In this document: positions 43,374-54,086 of the stretch, in pieces
Layout: each line of letters opens with the position of its first letter
Numbering within the stretch: position 1 is the first letter of the stretch
NCBI GenBank assembly: GCA_033239125.1
Contig: BSWB01000005.1
Location: 51,072,993-51,136,992 of the forward strand
Direction: 5' to 3'
Length of the DNA stretch: 64,000 nt
Origin: Fagopyrum homotropicum
Taxonomy: Eukaryota > Streptophyta > Magnoliopsida > Caryophyllales > Polygonaceae
Notes under the pieces: generated by a model
The model's database searches: none
Told to the model about the DNA's origin: nothing
What the model saw: the letters and a program-made list of their open reading frames with translations, nothing else
Made by a program: the position numbers and the translations under genes

Positions 43374-44771
43374 CTTTCCGTTCAAATTTAGCATATGAGC
43401 TAAATTTGCCTAGCTTTGGTGTTAGGTTCGGAAGCACCCCGATAAAGGCCCAACGAATCCATTCCCGACATCCTTAGATCGTCTTCCGTCTTTTGACGTC
43501 ATGTGAGTACCCTCTCCCCCGAGCTTATGATCTTATCTCGGTTTAGTTATGTTTAGTTTTAGTATCATGCTAGGTTGGATCTAGGATAACTTAGAGAGAA
43601 TGCCAAGTAGTGGCTTTGAACCTTAGGTGAGTTTTCAGGTTTTGATATTGTTTGATGGTTTGATGTTGATTCTAAGCTTGAGGTGATATTGCGGTCTAGT
43701 GAGGTTGTTATAAGGATTTGAGTATATGTTTTGATCTTGTGAGAATCATTAGGCTTGAGGTTTAGGATTACATGTTGTTGTGACCTTATAGAGGTCTAGG
43801 AACATGGTATCCTAACATGTGAGTTGTATGACCTTATAGAGGTCATTTGGGCTAGAAGTCTAAGGACTTCTAACATGAGAGATAGATATTGATCGTGTGC
43901 CTTGTTTTGGCCAGGAGTTGAGTATCTTCCTGCGAGAATTTGAGAGCTATTGTTGATCGGTTTAGCTTTGGGACGAGGTAAGTCTCCGGACTTACTTAGC
44001 TCGTATTCCTTGTATTAGCGTTGATGTGTGCTTGGTGGTGTGTGTTTATTTTTTATAACAACTTAACTGGAAATAGGATTACCGACCTTTATATTATTTT
44101 GGCCCAAGTGTATGATAACGGGCGGTGACAACTTGCCTGGCTCCCGCGAGAGCTAGGAGGTTCTCGGCGACTATCCCGTGCTGGTAGACGGTCAGATGCA
44201 TCAGTACCATTCCATGCCGGTAAGTAGGGACCGATGCGAGTTTCGGTGACTCTCGTGTCACAACCTAAGTTGAATTAGAACGGGATATGACTTAATAATA
44301 ATAAGATAATAAACCGGACTTGTGTGCTTTGGAGTGTATTGGGTGTTTATGATGATTGACTTGTGTTTGTGCCTTTCACCTTGATTCTAATGCTTCGAAT
44401 ATTAGCTAACGGTTTTATACCGATTGTTGTAGATTGCCTTGCAGGTTAGGAATGCGGTCGAGAGATCCGGAAGAGTGGGCAGCCGGGGTTCCGTACATTT
44501 TAGGAGGGGTTTGGTTGGAGTTGTATTTGGGTATTGTTTCTTGTATATTGTTATGTTTTCGATGTTTGAGTCTTTGGAGTTGAGAACTCGGCTGAAGTTG
44601 TCTTTTATTTGTTTCTGGGGATCATATCATTTGCATAAAATGTATTTCAGTTTTGCCTTTATTTGTGTCTTGTTGTAAGATCCGGTGAAATTGTTGTCAG
44701 GCTAAGGGTCGGGACCCATTGTGAGGTCCCAACCCGTAGCATCCCGAGTCCCACGGATTTGGGGTGTTACA
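41800..44771 (+). mobile_element. Nested solo LTR 1 (same orientation)
   Basis: It starts TGTAACGCCCCAACTTTTAG and ends ATTTGGGGTGTTACA, 2,972 bp. TGCAC at 41795-41799 and 44772-44776 is a perfect target-site duplication. The layout parallels the host LTR: conserved GGTTCGGAAGC, TTTTGACGTC, GTAAGTCTCCGGACTTAC and TTAGGAATGCGG blocks, but a different GC-rich segment. It is therefore a related but distinct family. No internal region remains. Confidence 0.88.
43320..43372. repeat. (TA)n microsatellite
   Basis: An uninterrupted run of about 26 TA dinucleotides inside solo LTR 1. The corresponding place in the host LTR has only TTATATATG, so the expansion is private to this copy. Confidence 0.98.
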
Positions 44772-45463
44772 TGCACATCTGGGAACCGGCCGGGATCGCC
44801 TGGAGAAGCCGTGCCGCTGCATGCATCGATTCGCCGGACCACCAGTGCAGCCCTGCCCGCTGCTTGCATCGATTCGCCAGAACCACTACAACCCCGAATG
44901 CGATCTCCCACCGCGTGTGCCCACTGTGTCTCTGTGCCGCCTTCGATCTGGCAGGAATGAAGCTGGAGAAGCCCGCCAGAACCGCCAGCATCTCCTTCTG
45001 CCTCGCCTCGCCCCGCCGGAGTCACCGCCTTCTCTCCCGTCGTCAACAACCAGGCCGACGCCTCCGAACCAGGATCGCCGCCTCCGGATCTCGTTCCCCT
45101 GTTGAGTTTCTGAGGTTGAAGAAAGCTTTAGGGTTATATTTAAATCGGCCCCCCCTCTATTTATGCGTAATTGCAGTTTATACCCATACTTTGAATTTAC
45201 ATATATTACCCACATTTTGGAATCTTGCATTTATATCCTTTGCTGGAAAATTACAGATTATGGCCCTTATTTACATTTTCAGAATATGACCCAAGTTTAT
45301 GAATTTGTTCATCTTTGCCCTAAAAACGTATTTGTCGATTTTAAACTCGAGTTTCAATTAGGGGGATATTCTTATATTTGTATATACTACATATTATGCC
45401 TTTGTTGGATTACTCTCGGTTTATGGCAAAGATTTTATTGTGAGTATTAACCTTGGCTTTGAA

Positions 45464-48267
45464 TGTAACACCCCAAATCCGCGGGACTCGGGGCGCTACG
45501 GACTGGGACCTCACAATGGGTCCCGACCCTTAGCTTGACAACAATTTCACCGGATCTTTCCAACATGGCACAAATAAAGGCAAATATCAAAAACGTTTTA
45601 ATGCAATGCAAACAATTCGTAAAGAAAGGTACAATTTGGAAACTCAGCCGAGTCCTCAAAACATCACAACTCCAAAATATAAATCCATAAGGTATAAGAT
45701 AATCCAAAAACGACATCAACACATAACCATCCCCGTCCTATAATGTACGGAGACCCCGGCTGTCCACTCCTCCGCCTCACTCGGCGGCATCCCTATCCTG
45801 CAAGGCATCTACAACAATCGGTATAATACAGTTAGCTATATTCAAAGCATTAGAATCAAGGTGATGGCACACACACACACAAATAAACATAAACACACAA
45901 CATGCTCGAAACACACAAGACCGGTTCATTATCTTTTTATTATTATTAAGTCATATTCCGTTACTATTTCAACTTAGGTTTGTGACACAAGAATCACCGC
46001 ATGATCTCGCCTCGGTCCCTACTCACCGTCAAGGAATGGCACTGATGCATCTGGCCGTCTACCTGCCCGGGCTAGTCGCCGAGAACCCCCTAACTCTCCG
46101 CAAGAGCTAGACAGTGTTGTCACCGCCCGTTATCATACACTTGGGCCAATAATAAATAAAGTCGGTAATCCTAATTCCGGTTTAATTGTTATACAATAAA
46201 CGATAAACAAACACCACCAAACACACATCGAAACTAATACGATGAATACGAGCTAAGTAAGTCCGGAGACTTACCTCTTCTCCACACTCAACTCACAACA
46301 CTCTCGCTTCCCTTGGGAAGAAGTCCACAACCCGCTCACAAGAGGATATAAGTCAACAACCCACTCACACAAGAAGTCTTAGACTTCTATACAAATGATC
46401 AACGCAAGACCATTTGACTCTCAATTCTAGGACCGCATCCTAGAATTCCTACACTCACCTCTCACTCAACGCATGAGGAGATCTACCCACAACCCACTCT
46501 CTCAAACACATGCTAGAACTCATAACAACATATATCTCACAAGATCATGAACCCCAACCTAAGGAACGATAATCTAGCCTAGAAGGTCCAGCATGCTTAA
46601 TCAATTCTCTTAAGCTTCAAAGCCACTACTTGACATTCACTCTAAGTTATGCTAGATCCAACCTAGCATGATACTGATACTAAATATAACTAAATCGAGT
46701 AAGATCATAATCTCGAGGGAGAGGGTACTCACGTGACGTCAAAAGACGGAAGTCAAACTTGGACTCGTTAGGCCTTTATCGGGGCGCTTCCGGACCTAAA
46801 ACTAAACTACACAAATTTAGCAAACGCTAAAAACCCACAATTAAACCCTTGAGTCATAACTCGAAATTAATCCATCGAGTGTATAAAATATAAGGAAAGT
46901 CCCGCTTTTAAAACAACGATTAAAACTCGCAAAAACGCTTTCCGGGACGATCCATACAAAATTTATAAACATAGATGAAATCCGAAGTCAACTTTTCCGG
47001 CAACAAGGAAACTCATAAAACTCGGCTATTTTCGAAATAAGCTTTGGGTCCAAATTATAATCTATACCCAAGGGTAAAAGTTGCATATTTTAAGAATATA
47101 ATATCAAGATTACAATAATACCATTCAGTAGGGTACACACAACAAATTCCAAGAGAATGGGGGTCAAAACTGTAATACATAAATGAAGGGTCAAGATTGT
47201 AATAACAATAAAAGGTTGGGCCGATTTACTAATTAATGCAAGTAGTCTTCTTCAACCCTGGAACATAACAGAGGGAGAGGAGGCGCGCTACTAGGGAACA
47301 TAGGAAGGAGGGCAGCCGGCGTCGGGTTCCCTTGCGACGTCTCCGACAGCAGAGCAGGGGAGGAGATACTCCAATCCCTTCCGGCGGCTACACACGAAAT
47401 AGGGATGGCACGTTACCTAGAGGAGAAAAGAAGAGAAGGAAAGAAAGAGGTGGTGGCGACTCACCACGCCGGCGACACCGATGGTTCGAGGCGGAGGAAG
47501 GTGCGACGGTCGGCAGCAGTGCCACTCCCTGCACTGGCGGCCTCCAGGCGTTAGAGGGGAGGACAGAGGGTGAAGGTTGAGAAGGTGGCGGTTGTGCCTA
47601 GTCCGGCCAGTGGCTTTGATCGATCAAGGCTGCATCGTAGAGGCAGCCCCCTTTCGATCCGGCGGTTCCTGTCCTGGTGGTGCAGCCCTCGCTAGTTGCC
47701 AACCTTCTGTACTGAGGGGTCTCCAATGGTAGACGATACAGAGAAGGGGATGGAATGCAGTACGCTGGCACTTGGGCTGGCTTGCGTGAGGAAAGTAGTG
47801 ATGGGGCACAACAAGGTGAGAAAGGGAGGGTGAAAGGCTGAGAGGTAAGAAAGTTGTGAGGTTGAGTGCTAAGCGGTTGAGTCCCGAGAGAGTCTTGCAG
47901 GATTGTAGGCTAGAGTGGCGGTACCAGGCAACGACGAGTTGGATAGCGTGGGTTGGGCGGCTGTTCATCTGCCAGAGGAGAGAGGAAAGGTAGCATAAAA
48001 AATAAAAAGGAAAAATAAAGGCAGCAATTAAAATATATATAAATCACTTATATGAAAAAAAATACTTGAATAGTATGATTTTCGATATAGAAAACGTTCC
48101 CGTAAAAATGTGTACGAGATTACAAAATAATTTTAAACGGATAATATATGATTGTGAAATATATTGATACATACCTATATACTCGTATAATTATTTAGGC
48201 TACTAAAATATCAATAACTATACGGAAAGTTAAACATCGAGAACACGCCTAAAATTGGGGTGTTACA
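45464..48267 (-). mobile_element. Nested solo LTR 2 (opposite orientation)
   Basis: On the + strand it runs from TGTAACACCCCAAATCC to AAAATTGGGGTGTTACA, the reverse complement of a TGTAAC...GTTACA LTR, 2,804 bp. TTGAA at 45459-45463 and 48268-48272 is a perfect duplication. Conserved blocks (TTCCGCATTCC-like end region, GTCCGGAGACTTAC, GACGTCAAAAGACGGAAGTC) lie in mirrored order. It also has its own GC-rich segment (about 47255-48000) unlike those of the other two LTR types. Confidence 0.88.
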
Positions 48268-49943
48268 TTGAAAACGACTTTTACCTTGAGTTTATGAGGT
48301 TATACAATTTGCCCGGAATATTATATTTACGATATTTAACTTGGGTTTTAGAAGAGTGGTTTTCCTTAGATTATATATGTTCATTATTCCGTTCAAATTT
48401 AGCTTAAAAAGCTAAATTTGTTTAGTTTGGTGCTAGGTTCGGAAGCGCCACGATAAAGGCCTAACGAGTCCAAGTCGACATCCGTTGAACGACTTCCGTC
48501 TTTTGACGTCTTGTGAGTATACTTTCCCCTCGATCTAGTTATGTTAAGTTTTAGTATCATGCTAGGATGGATCTAGCATAACTTAGAGTTAATGCCAAGT
48601 AGTGGTTTTGAACCTTAGGTAAGTTTTGAGGATTTGATATTGTTTGATGGATTGATGTGGATTCTAAGTTTGAGGTGGTATTGCGGTCTAGTGAGGTTGT
48701 TATAAGGATTCGAGTATATGGTTTGACCTTGTGAGAATCATTAGGCTTGAGGTGTTGATATTATCTTGTGAGGTTGTTTATGGCTTTAAGTGTGGGTTGA
48801 GTTGTGAGAATTTAAGGGCTGAGGTTGTATGATTGTTGAGGTTGTGGACTAGAACGAGAGTATCCTAGTGGTGTTGTGAGTTATGATCTTGCGAGATCCG
48901 AGGGTTTAGAAGTCTTAGGACTTCTAGCTTCCGTGAGTGTGATGTGAGCATGGGGGATTCTAGGATGCGGTCCTAGAATTGAGAGTCAAATGGTCTTGCG
49001 TAGATCATTTGTATAGAAGTCTAAGACTTCTATTGTGAGTGGGTTGTTATTGATATAGTTATCTTCGTGTGAGCAGGTATGGACTTCCTCCCTAAGGAAG
49101 CGAGAGTGTTGTGAGTTGAGTATGGTGACGATGTAAGTCTCCGGACTTACTTAGCTCGTATTCTATGTATTAGATTCGATGCGTATTTGTTGGTGTGTGT
49201 TTTATTGCTTTCATTATAACTTATAAAACCGGAATATGATTACCGACCTTTATATATTATTTGGCCCAAGTGTATGATAACGGGCGGTGACAACTTGTCT
49301 AGCTCTTGCGTAGAGTTAGGAGGTTCTTGGCGACTAGCCCGTGTGGTTAGACGGTCGGATGCATCCGTACCATTCCATGCGGTAAGTGGGGACCGAGGCG
49401 AGTTTCGGGAGATTCTCGTGTCACAAAAGAAGTTGAATTAGAACGGGATATGACCTAATAATAAAAAGATAATAACCGGACTTGCGTGTTTTGAGCATGT
49501 TATGTGTTTTGTTGATGTATGTGTGTATGTGCCTTCACCTTGCTTCTAATGCTGTGAATATTAGCTAACGGTTTTATACCGATTGTTGTAGATTGTCCTG
49601 CAGGTTAGGAATGCGGCCGAGAGATCCGGAAGAGTGGACAGCCGGGGTTCGTACATTTTAGGAAGGGTTTTTGGATGGAGTTGAGTTGTGTTTTGTCCTT
49701 CGATTGTTGTGTTTTGTATGCCGTGTATTTGGCGTTCGGTTTCTATGTTGTATGTCGGCTGAAGTCTTTTGTTGTTTTCCTTCGGGTTTCTTATCATTTG
49801 CATTAAAATGAATTTCGTTTTGCCTTTATTTGTGCCATGTTGGAAAGGTCCGGTGAAATTGTTGTCAAGCTAAGGGTCGGGACCCATTGTGAGGTCCCAA
49901 CCCGTAGCATCCCGAGTCCCGAGGATTCGGGATGTTACAAAAG

Positions 49944-49956
49944 TGGTATCAGAGCC
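49944..49956 (+). other. Primer-binding site of the large element
   Basis: TGGTATCAGAGCC lies four bases after the 5' LTR end and is the standard initiator-Met tRNA complement used by plant Ty3/gypsy and copia elements. It is intact, so reverse transcription could have been primed normally. Confidence 0.9.
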
Positions 49957-52580
49957 CTAGGTTGACAACAATGGCACTCGCAATCTTCTAACGGCCGAAT
50001 GAGGAATAAACAGAACCCCGCGGGTTCTAAGTTTTTGTTTTCAAAATCATATGCATGAGTCGGGGTAGAATGTACGGACCACCACTCTTCCGCGGATCTC
50101 GGCAGCTTAGTTTATTGGATTTTGATATGTATATATATGTATATATGGATATGGATATGAGGTTTGTAATTATGCATGATGGAGTTGATGTGTATCTTTG
50201 TATATTGTAGTTGCATGATGAACATGATTTATGTGTATAGTTGTATATGTGAACGATTATATGTTTTGGACCTTGTATTGTTATAATTGAATGCCGAATG
50301 CGTGATATTAGTAGTAATATGGACTTAGGACTTATATATTTATGTATACATATTCTTATTATATATAGTAGCATATGAAGTTATGGAACCATTTAGCTAA
50401 GATGATAGTAAGATATCATTGCCTTGAAGACGATGAGGTGGCTTGGGATAGCGTTCATACGTGGAGGAGTATACTTAAGTATCGAGTTTAGTATCACGCT
50501 TTGAAGATCACCTTGGTTTCTCGGAATCCTTTAAAAGGACATCAAAGAGGAAGACTAGAGATGACATAAACGAAGGACGAACAAGTAGAAAGAAGAACTC
50601 GAGACGACTTAAGGGCGATCAAGATGGGAGCAATACAAGAAAGGGGAGCAACATTAAAGTGTAGAAGCGGTTCTAAAGAGACCATGATCGAAGGACGACG
50701 AGACCAAGGGAGAGAAGGAACTTAAGTTCTTCGAGAAGAAGCGTGGACAACTAAAGAGGTAAATCGAGGAGGAGATGAGTACATTCTACCAAGGTTAAGG
50801 TAGTATTCCATTAAGATGTGAAGCTTCCTTAGACGCTCCTAAGTATTGGAGTCAAGATGAGAAGAGTGATCGGACCATTTGCGAAAAATTTAAGATATTA
50901 TAAGTTAAGCTTATGAGGTACCAATAAGTGGAGAGTCAACATTACTAGAGTTATGAGAAGAAGGGCATGCTGGGATTCACGTAGAGTTGACCGACTTCCG
51001 TTATGATGATAAGACTAAGAAACGCCAAGAAGAAAGAAGTGTGAGTAGGCGTGATCCCGAGAAGATAAGTCACGCAACAAGGAGCTTTTAGTTATGAAAA
51101 GACGTAAGACAACAACCAAGAGAAATGCGAACGATCACTGAGTAAACTTAGAGATTTAAGAAGACACACTTACAAGATAGCATGAGGTGTGGTTAAGCTT
51201 ATGAAGGTGAGTTATACGGCGTGCGGGGCTTGGAAGAGTATAGTTATCTTATGAAAGAAGAGGAAGCATGGAATGAAGAAAGAACTAATGAAGTTTAAGA
51301 CAGAGTACCTTGAGAGGGTAGCGTTTAGGAGTATGGTAACATGGAGGGTAAGAAGAATGGTAAGTCATTGACATCGGAGAAGGTCAGTTATAAATTAATT
51401 GGTGACAACCAAGAACGCTCGTGTGCGGGTTGTCTATTGGTGAGTGTAAATGGGATGAGTAAACAAGATTATGGGCATATAGAGGGATTTGGATAACCTT
51501 ATGCGACATTTGTAGGTCATGAAATTGGCATATGGGAGAACGACACGAATTAGAGGTTTTAAAGTTTGACCACGGTAAAGAGGAAGTAGTGAATCAAGAA
51601 GAAGTTAAGGTGTTATGGAGGTGGTACGTAAACGGGAGTATATAGAGGATGCATGGTATGAAATGGATGATATGTTACCGCCGGCAAGAGATAAGTCAAG
51701 TTTCTATACTCACACGGAAGAGACATGGTGGTTATGGCGTGAAAGAGAGGACCTATATTAGGGCAACGCTGTAGGCTTAGAGTTACGATGTTAGTACCTG
51801 GAGATGTAATGAGTTTGATATTTTAGTGGTTTTGGATAGAGAGTTTCTTCTAGCATTTCTCCACGGGGCATACCGGTACAATTGTGAAGTTGTTCATGGA
51901 ATACCGAGAGATGCATAAGGTGACCAACAAGAGTAAGAGAAGATCGAAATTTTAAAGTTTGATGTCGACAAGAGATGTACAAAAAGTATATGGAAGTTTG
52001 AGGTTAGAACTTCTACCGTTGTGTTGACTTTACCAAAGGAAAGTGAAGTATAATTTCTACTTGAAGAAAGGATGTCTATGGTGAAAGCTTATGTAGAATA
52101 CGATGAGCTCCTCTCATATGTTAGGATGTCGCGGAAAGTGAAGAAGATAAGGTCAATTGTTTTGAAGAACGTTTAGGTCCTGCAATTTGGACCCTTATGG
52201 TTGCACATAAGTGAAAAACCTTAGAAGATTTTTACAATCATGTGATCAAAGAGGGAGAATGAGATTAAGTTGAAGGAATACTTGAATGAGGCTACAAGAG
52301 TCAGAAGACTCGAGAAATTCTCTCGAGTTCAAGAGATAAAGGATCTTTGAAAGTGGACGGTAAAACATTATTGCTAGAGATGAAGCAATATGCGTGTTTG
52401 AAGGACGTCACCCCAACAGATCAGGGTAGATCATTAGTACAATGGACACCTGTCAAGCGTTAAGACAATGTTGTGTCGGTTACTACGTTATGTGACGAAA
52501 GAGGAAAAAACGAAAACCGAGATATCACGGATCCCAATACGTCAGAATGTGGGTTTTTCCCACTAAGGTCGAGCTTGATT
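49957..52580 (+). other. Internal leader and degenerate gag-protease region, no frame left
   Basis: No open frame of note on the sense strand. Purine-rich, AAGAGG/GAAGA-biased sequence dense with stops fills 50400-52400. Position suggests former gag and protease of a chromovirus, but I could not recognise a zinc knuckle or a protease triad. Confidence 0.5.
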
Positions 52581-52584
52581 CAAT

Positions 52585-53740
52585 CCCGATATCTAAGGTG
52601 TCATATGGAATGAAGCTTGTGCAGAGACATGTGTTGTGGAAATAGATGAAGGAGAAATTCCAAGAACTTATTGATAAGATTTCACTAGAAATTATTGAAA
52701 TGCTATGGGGAACTCCGAATGCTATCTTAAACTCTTGATTTAAAGTTGCTATGTAGAACACCAGTTTGCGAAAGAGAGACGGTTATCTCTATTGTACATC
52801 GATTACAATGAGTTGAGCCAGATGACAATGAAGGACAAGTATCCCTCACCACGGATTGGTGATCTACTCGACCAGTTGCAAGGTTCAGTAGTCCCTTCTA
52901 AAACTTATTTAAGGGCTGATTGCCACCAATTAAGAATTCGAGATCAGGATATTGCAAATACCGCAGTCCGTACAAGGTATGGTCACCATGAGCCTGTCGT
53001 GATGTCATCTGTGCTTACTAATGCCCCGTATAAGATATTTTGGTCTACTTTCAAAGAAGAGAGAAGTTGTATGATAGTTTTCTCGGGATGGCAACCACGA
53101 CGGATGGGGAAGAAGTTACAAGTTTGCTTAGATGTGTTGGTCATTACCGGATTTGTGGAGAGATTTTCTAAAGTAACACCACCTATGGCTAACCTACTCC
53201 GGATGACAATGAAATAGTGAGTAGGACAAAGATTGACAATAGAGTTGTTGAGAGTTAAGAGGAGATTCATTGGTGCAACTGTTTTGAAATTACCTTGAGG
53301 TATGATGGGTTTGAAGTGTACAAGTGATTCTCCAAGACATGGTCTTGATTGGGTATTGAGGAACGATGTAAAGTAATAGCATACGTGTCTTGTTAGTCAA
53401 AGCAATGTCAAGTTAAATACTTCCTTCATTCCTTAGAGCTTGCAACAAGAATTGATGAAATAGAACATTAAAGTTTCGTTTGACAAGAACCAAAGCCAAC
53501 AGTATTAAATCGGAAGTTCGATCTTCTTTGATAAAGAAATCAAAAGGAAAATAATGGAGATGCTGCATCGAAACCGAGAAGAAAGTTGAGTTCCGATATT
53601 TTGACCTTTTTGAGATCTTAGCGCGAGTTGGAGAAGTGTCTTATAAGTTGGCGTTGCCGCCAAGAGTAGAGAGGGTTCACCTAGTGTTTCTTGTGTATCA
53701 ATCTAGGAAGTACAGTTACTCGAGAAGTTTTGCGGTCTGG
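52585..53740 (+). pseudogene. Degenerate chromovirus pol remnant (RT and integrase tail)
   Basis: From 52585 an RT N-terminal region can be read with stops (ISKVSYGMKL, KFQELIDKI, WGTPNAIL). The frame 52792-53217 gives IDYNELSQMTMKDKYPSPRI and GDLLDQLQGSVVPSKTYLRA, then VLTNAPYKIF. The YxDD active-site region is gone and the frame jumps to GFVERFSKVTPPMANLL. At 53599-53740 an integrase C-terminal piece reads FEILARVGEVSYKLALPPRV and VHLVFLVYQ. The neighbouring chromovirus at 60.5-63 kb has the same segments in better condition, which supports a common origin. Confidence 0.7.
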
Positions 53741-54048
53741 ATGAGTTAGTTGCGTCGTAGAACCGATGAGGCTAACTAGAAGATGTAGGATAGTATATTC
53801 GATTGAGTTTTACGCGGATCTAGTAGCATCGAAAGAATCGTCGGGTTAGACCTAGTTCTTCTCTTGGTTTAGTTATGTGCATGTGTGAAGTTATATGTAG
53901 TTTTTGCCCCGTGCGGGAATATGTTATTTGGCCTGATATATATTGTGTCGGTGGGTTGAGCAGTTTGTGTATATAGATTAGAAGGCCTAAGCTTTCCTAG
54001 TTGTGAGTTTATACCTCGGCCTTAAGGACCGAGAAGTTCGCTGTGTGG

Positions 54049-54086
54049 CAAGTTTCGGGACGAAACTTGTTTTTAGGGGGATCTCA
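54049..54086 (+). other. Hairpin and polypurine tract before the 3' LTR
   Basis: CAAGTTTCG-GGA-CGAAACTTG (54049-54069) forms a perfect 9-bp stem with a 3-base loop. It is followed by TTTTTAGGGGGATCTCA, whose purine-rich part (AGGGGGA) primes plus-strand synthesis. The LTR starts at 54087. Confidence 0.8.

Larger units (their letters stand above)
40931..49939 (+). repeat. 5' LTR of the large element, split by two insertions
   Basis: The LTR pieces are 40931-41799, 44777-45463 and 48273-49939. Each junction can be checked against the unbroken 3' LTR: GTCAACTGCAC|ATCTGGG and GGCTTTGAA|AACGAC. The LTR has an AT-rich start, a GC-rich stretch of about 0.85 kb, an AT-rich segment with many invertible words, and a conserved end. 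It finishes GGGATGTTACA, one base different from the 3' copy. Confidence 0.9.

Noticed and set aside
49944..49956. TGGTATCAGAGCC as part of a tRNA gene
   Set aside because: It is only the 3'-end complement of initiator tRNA next to an LTR end, which is a primer-binding site; no cloverleaf is present.
50027..50374. 115-codon minus-strand frame in the large element leader
   Set aside because: Ile/Tyr/Ser-rich frame antisense to simple TATATG-type sequence; composition artefact.
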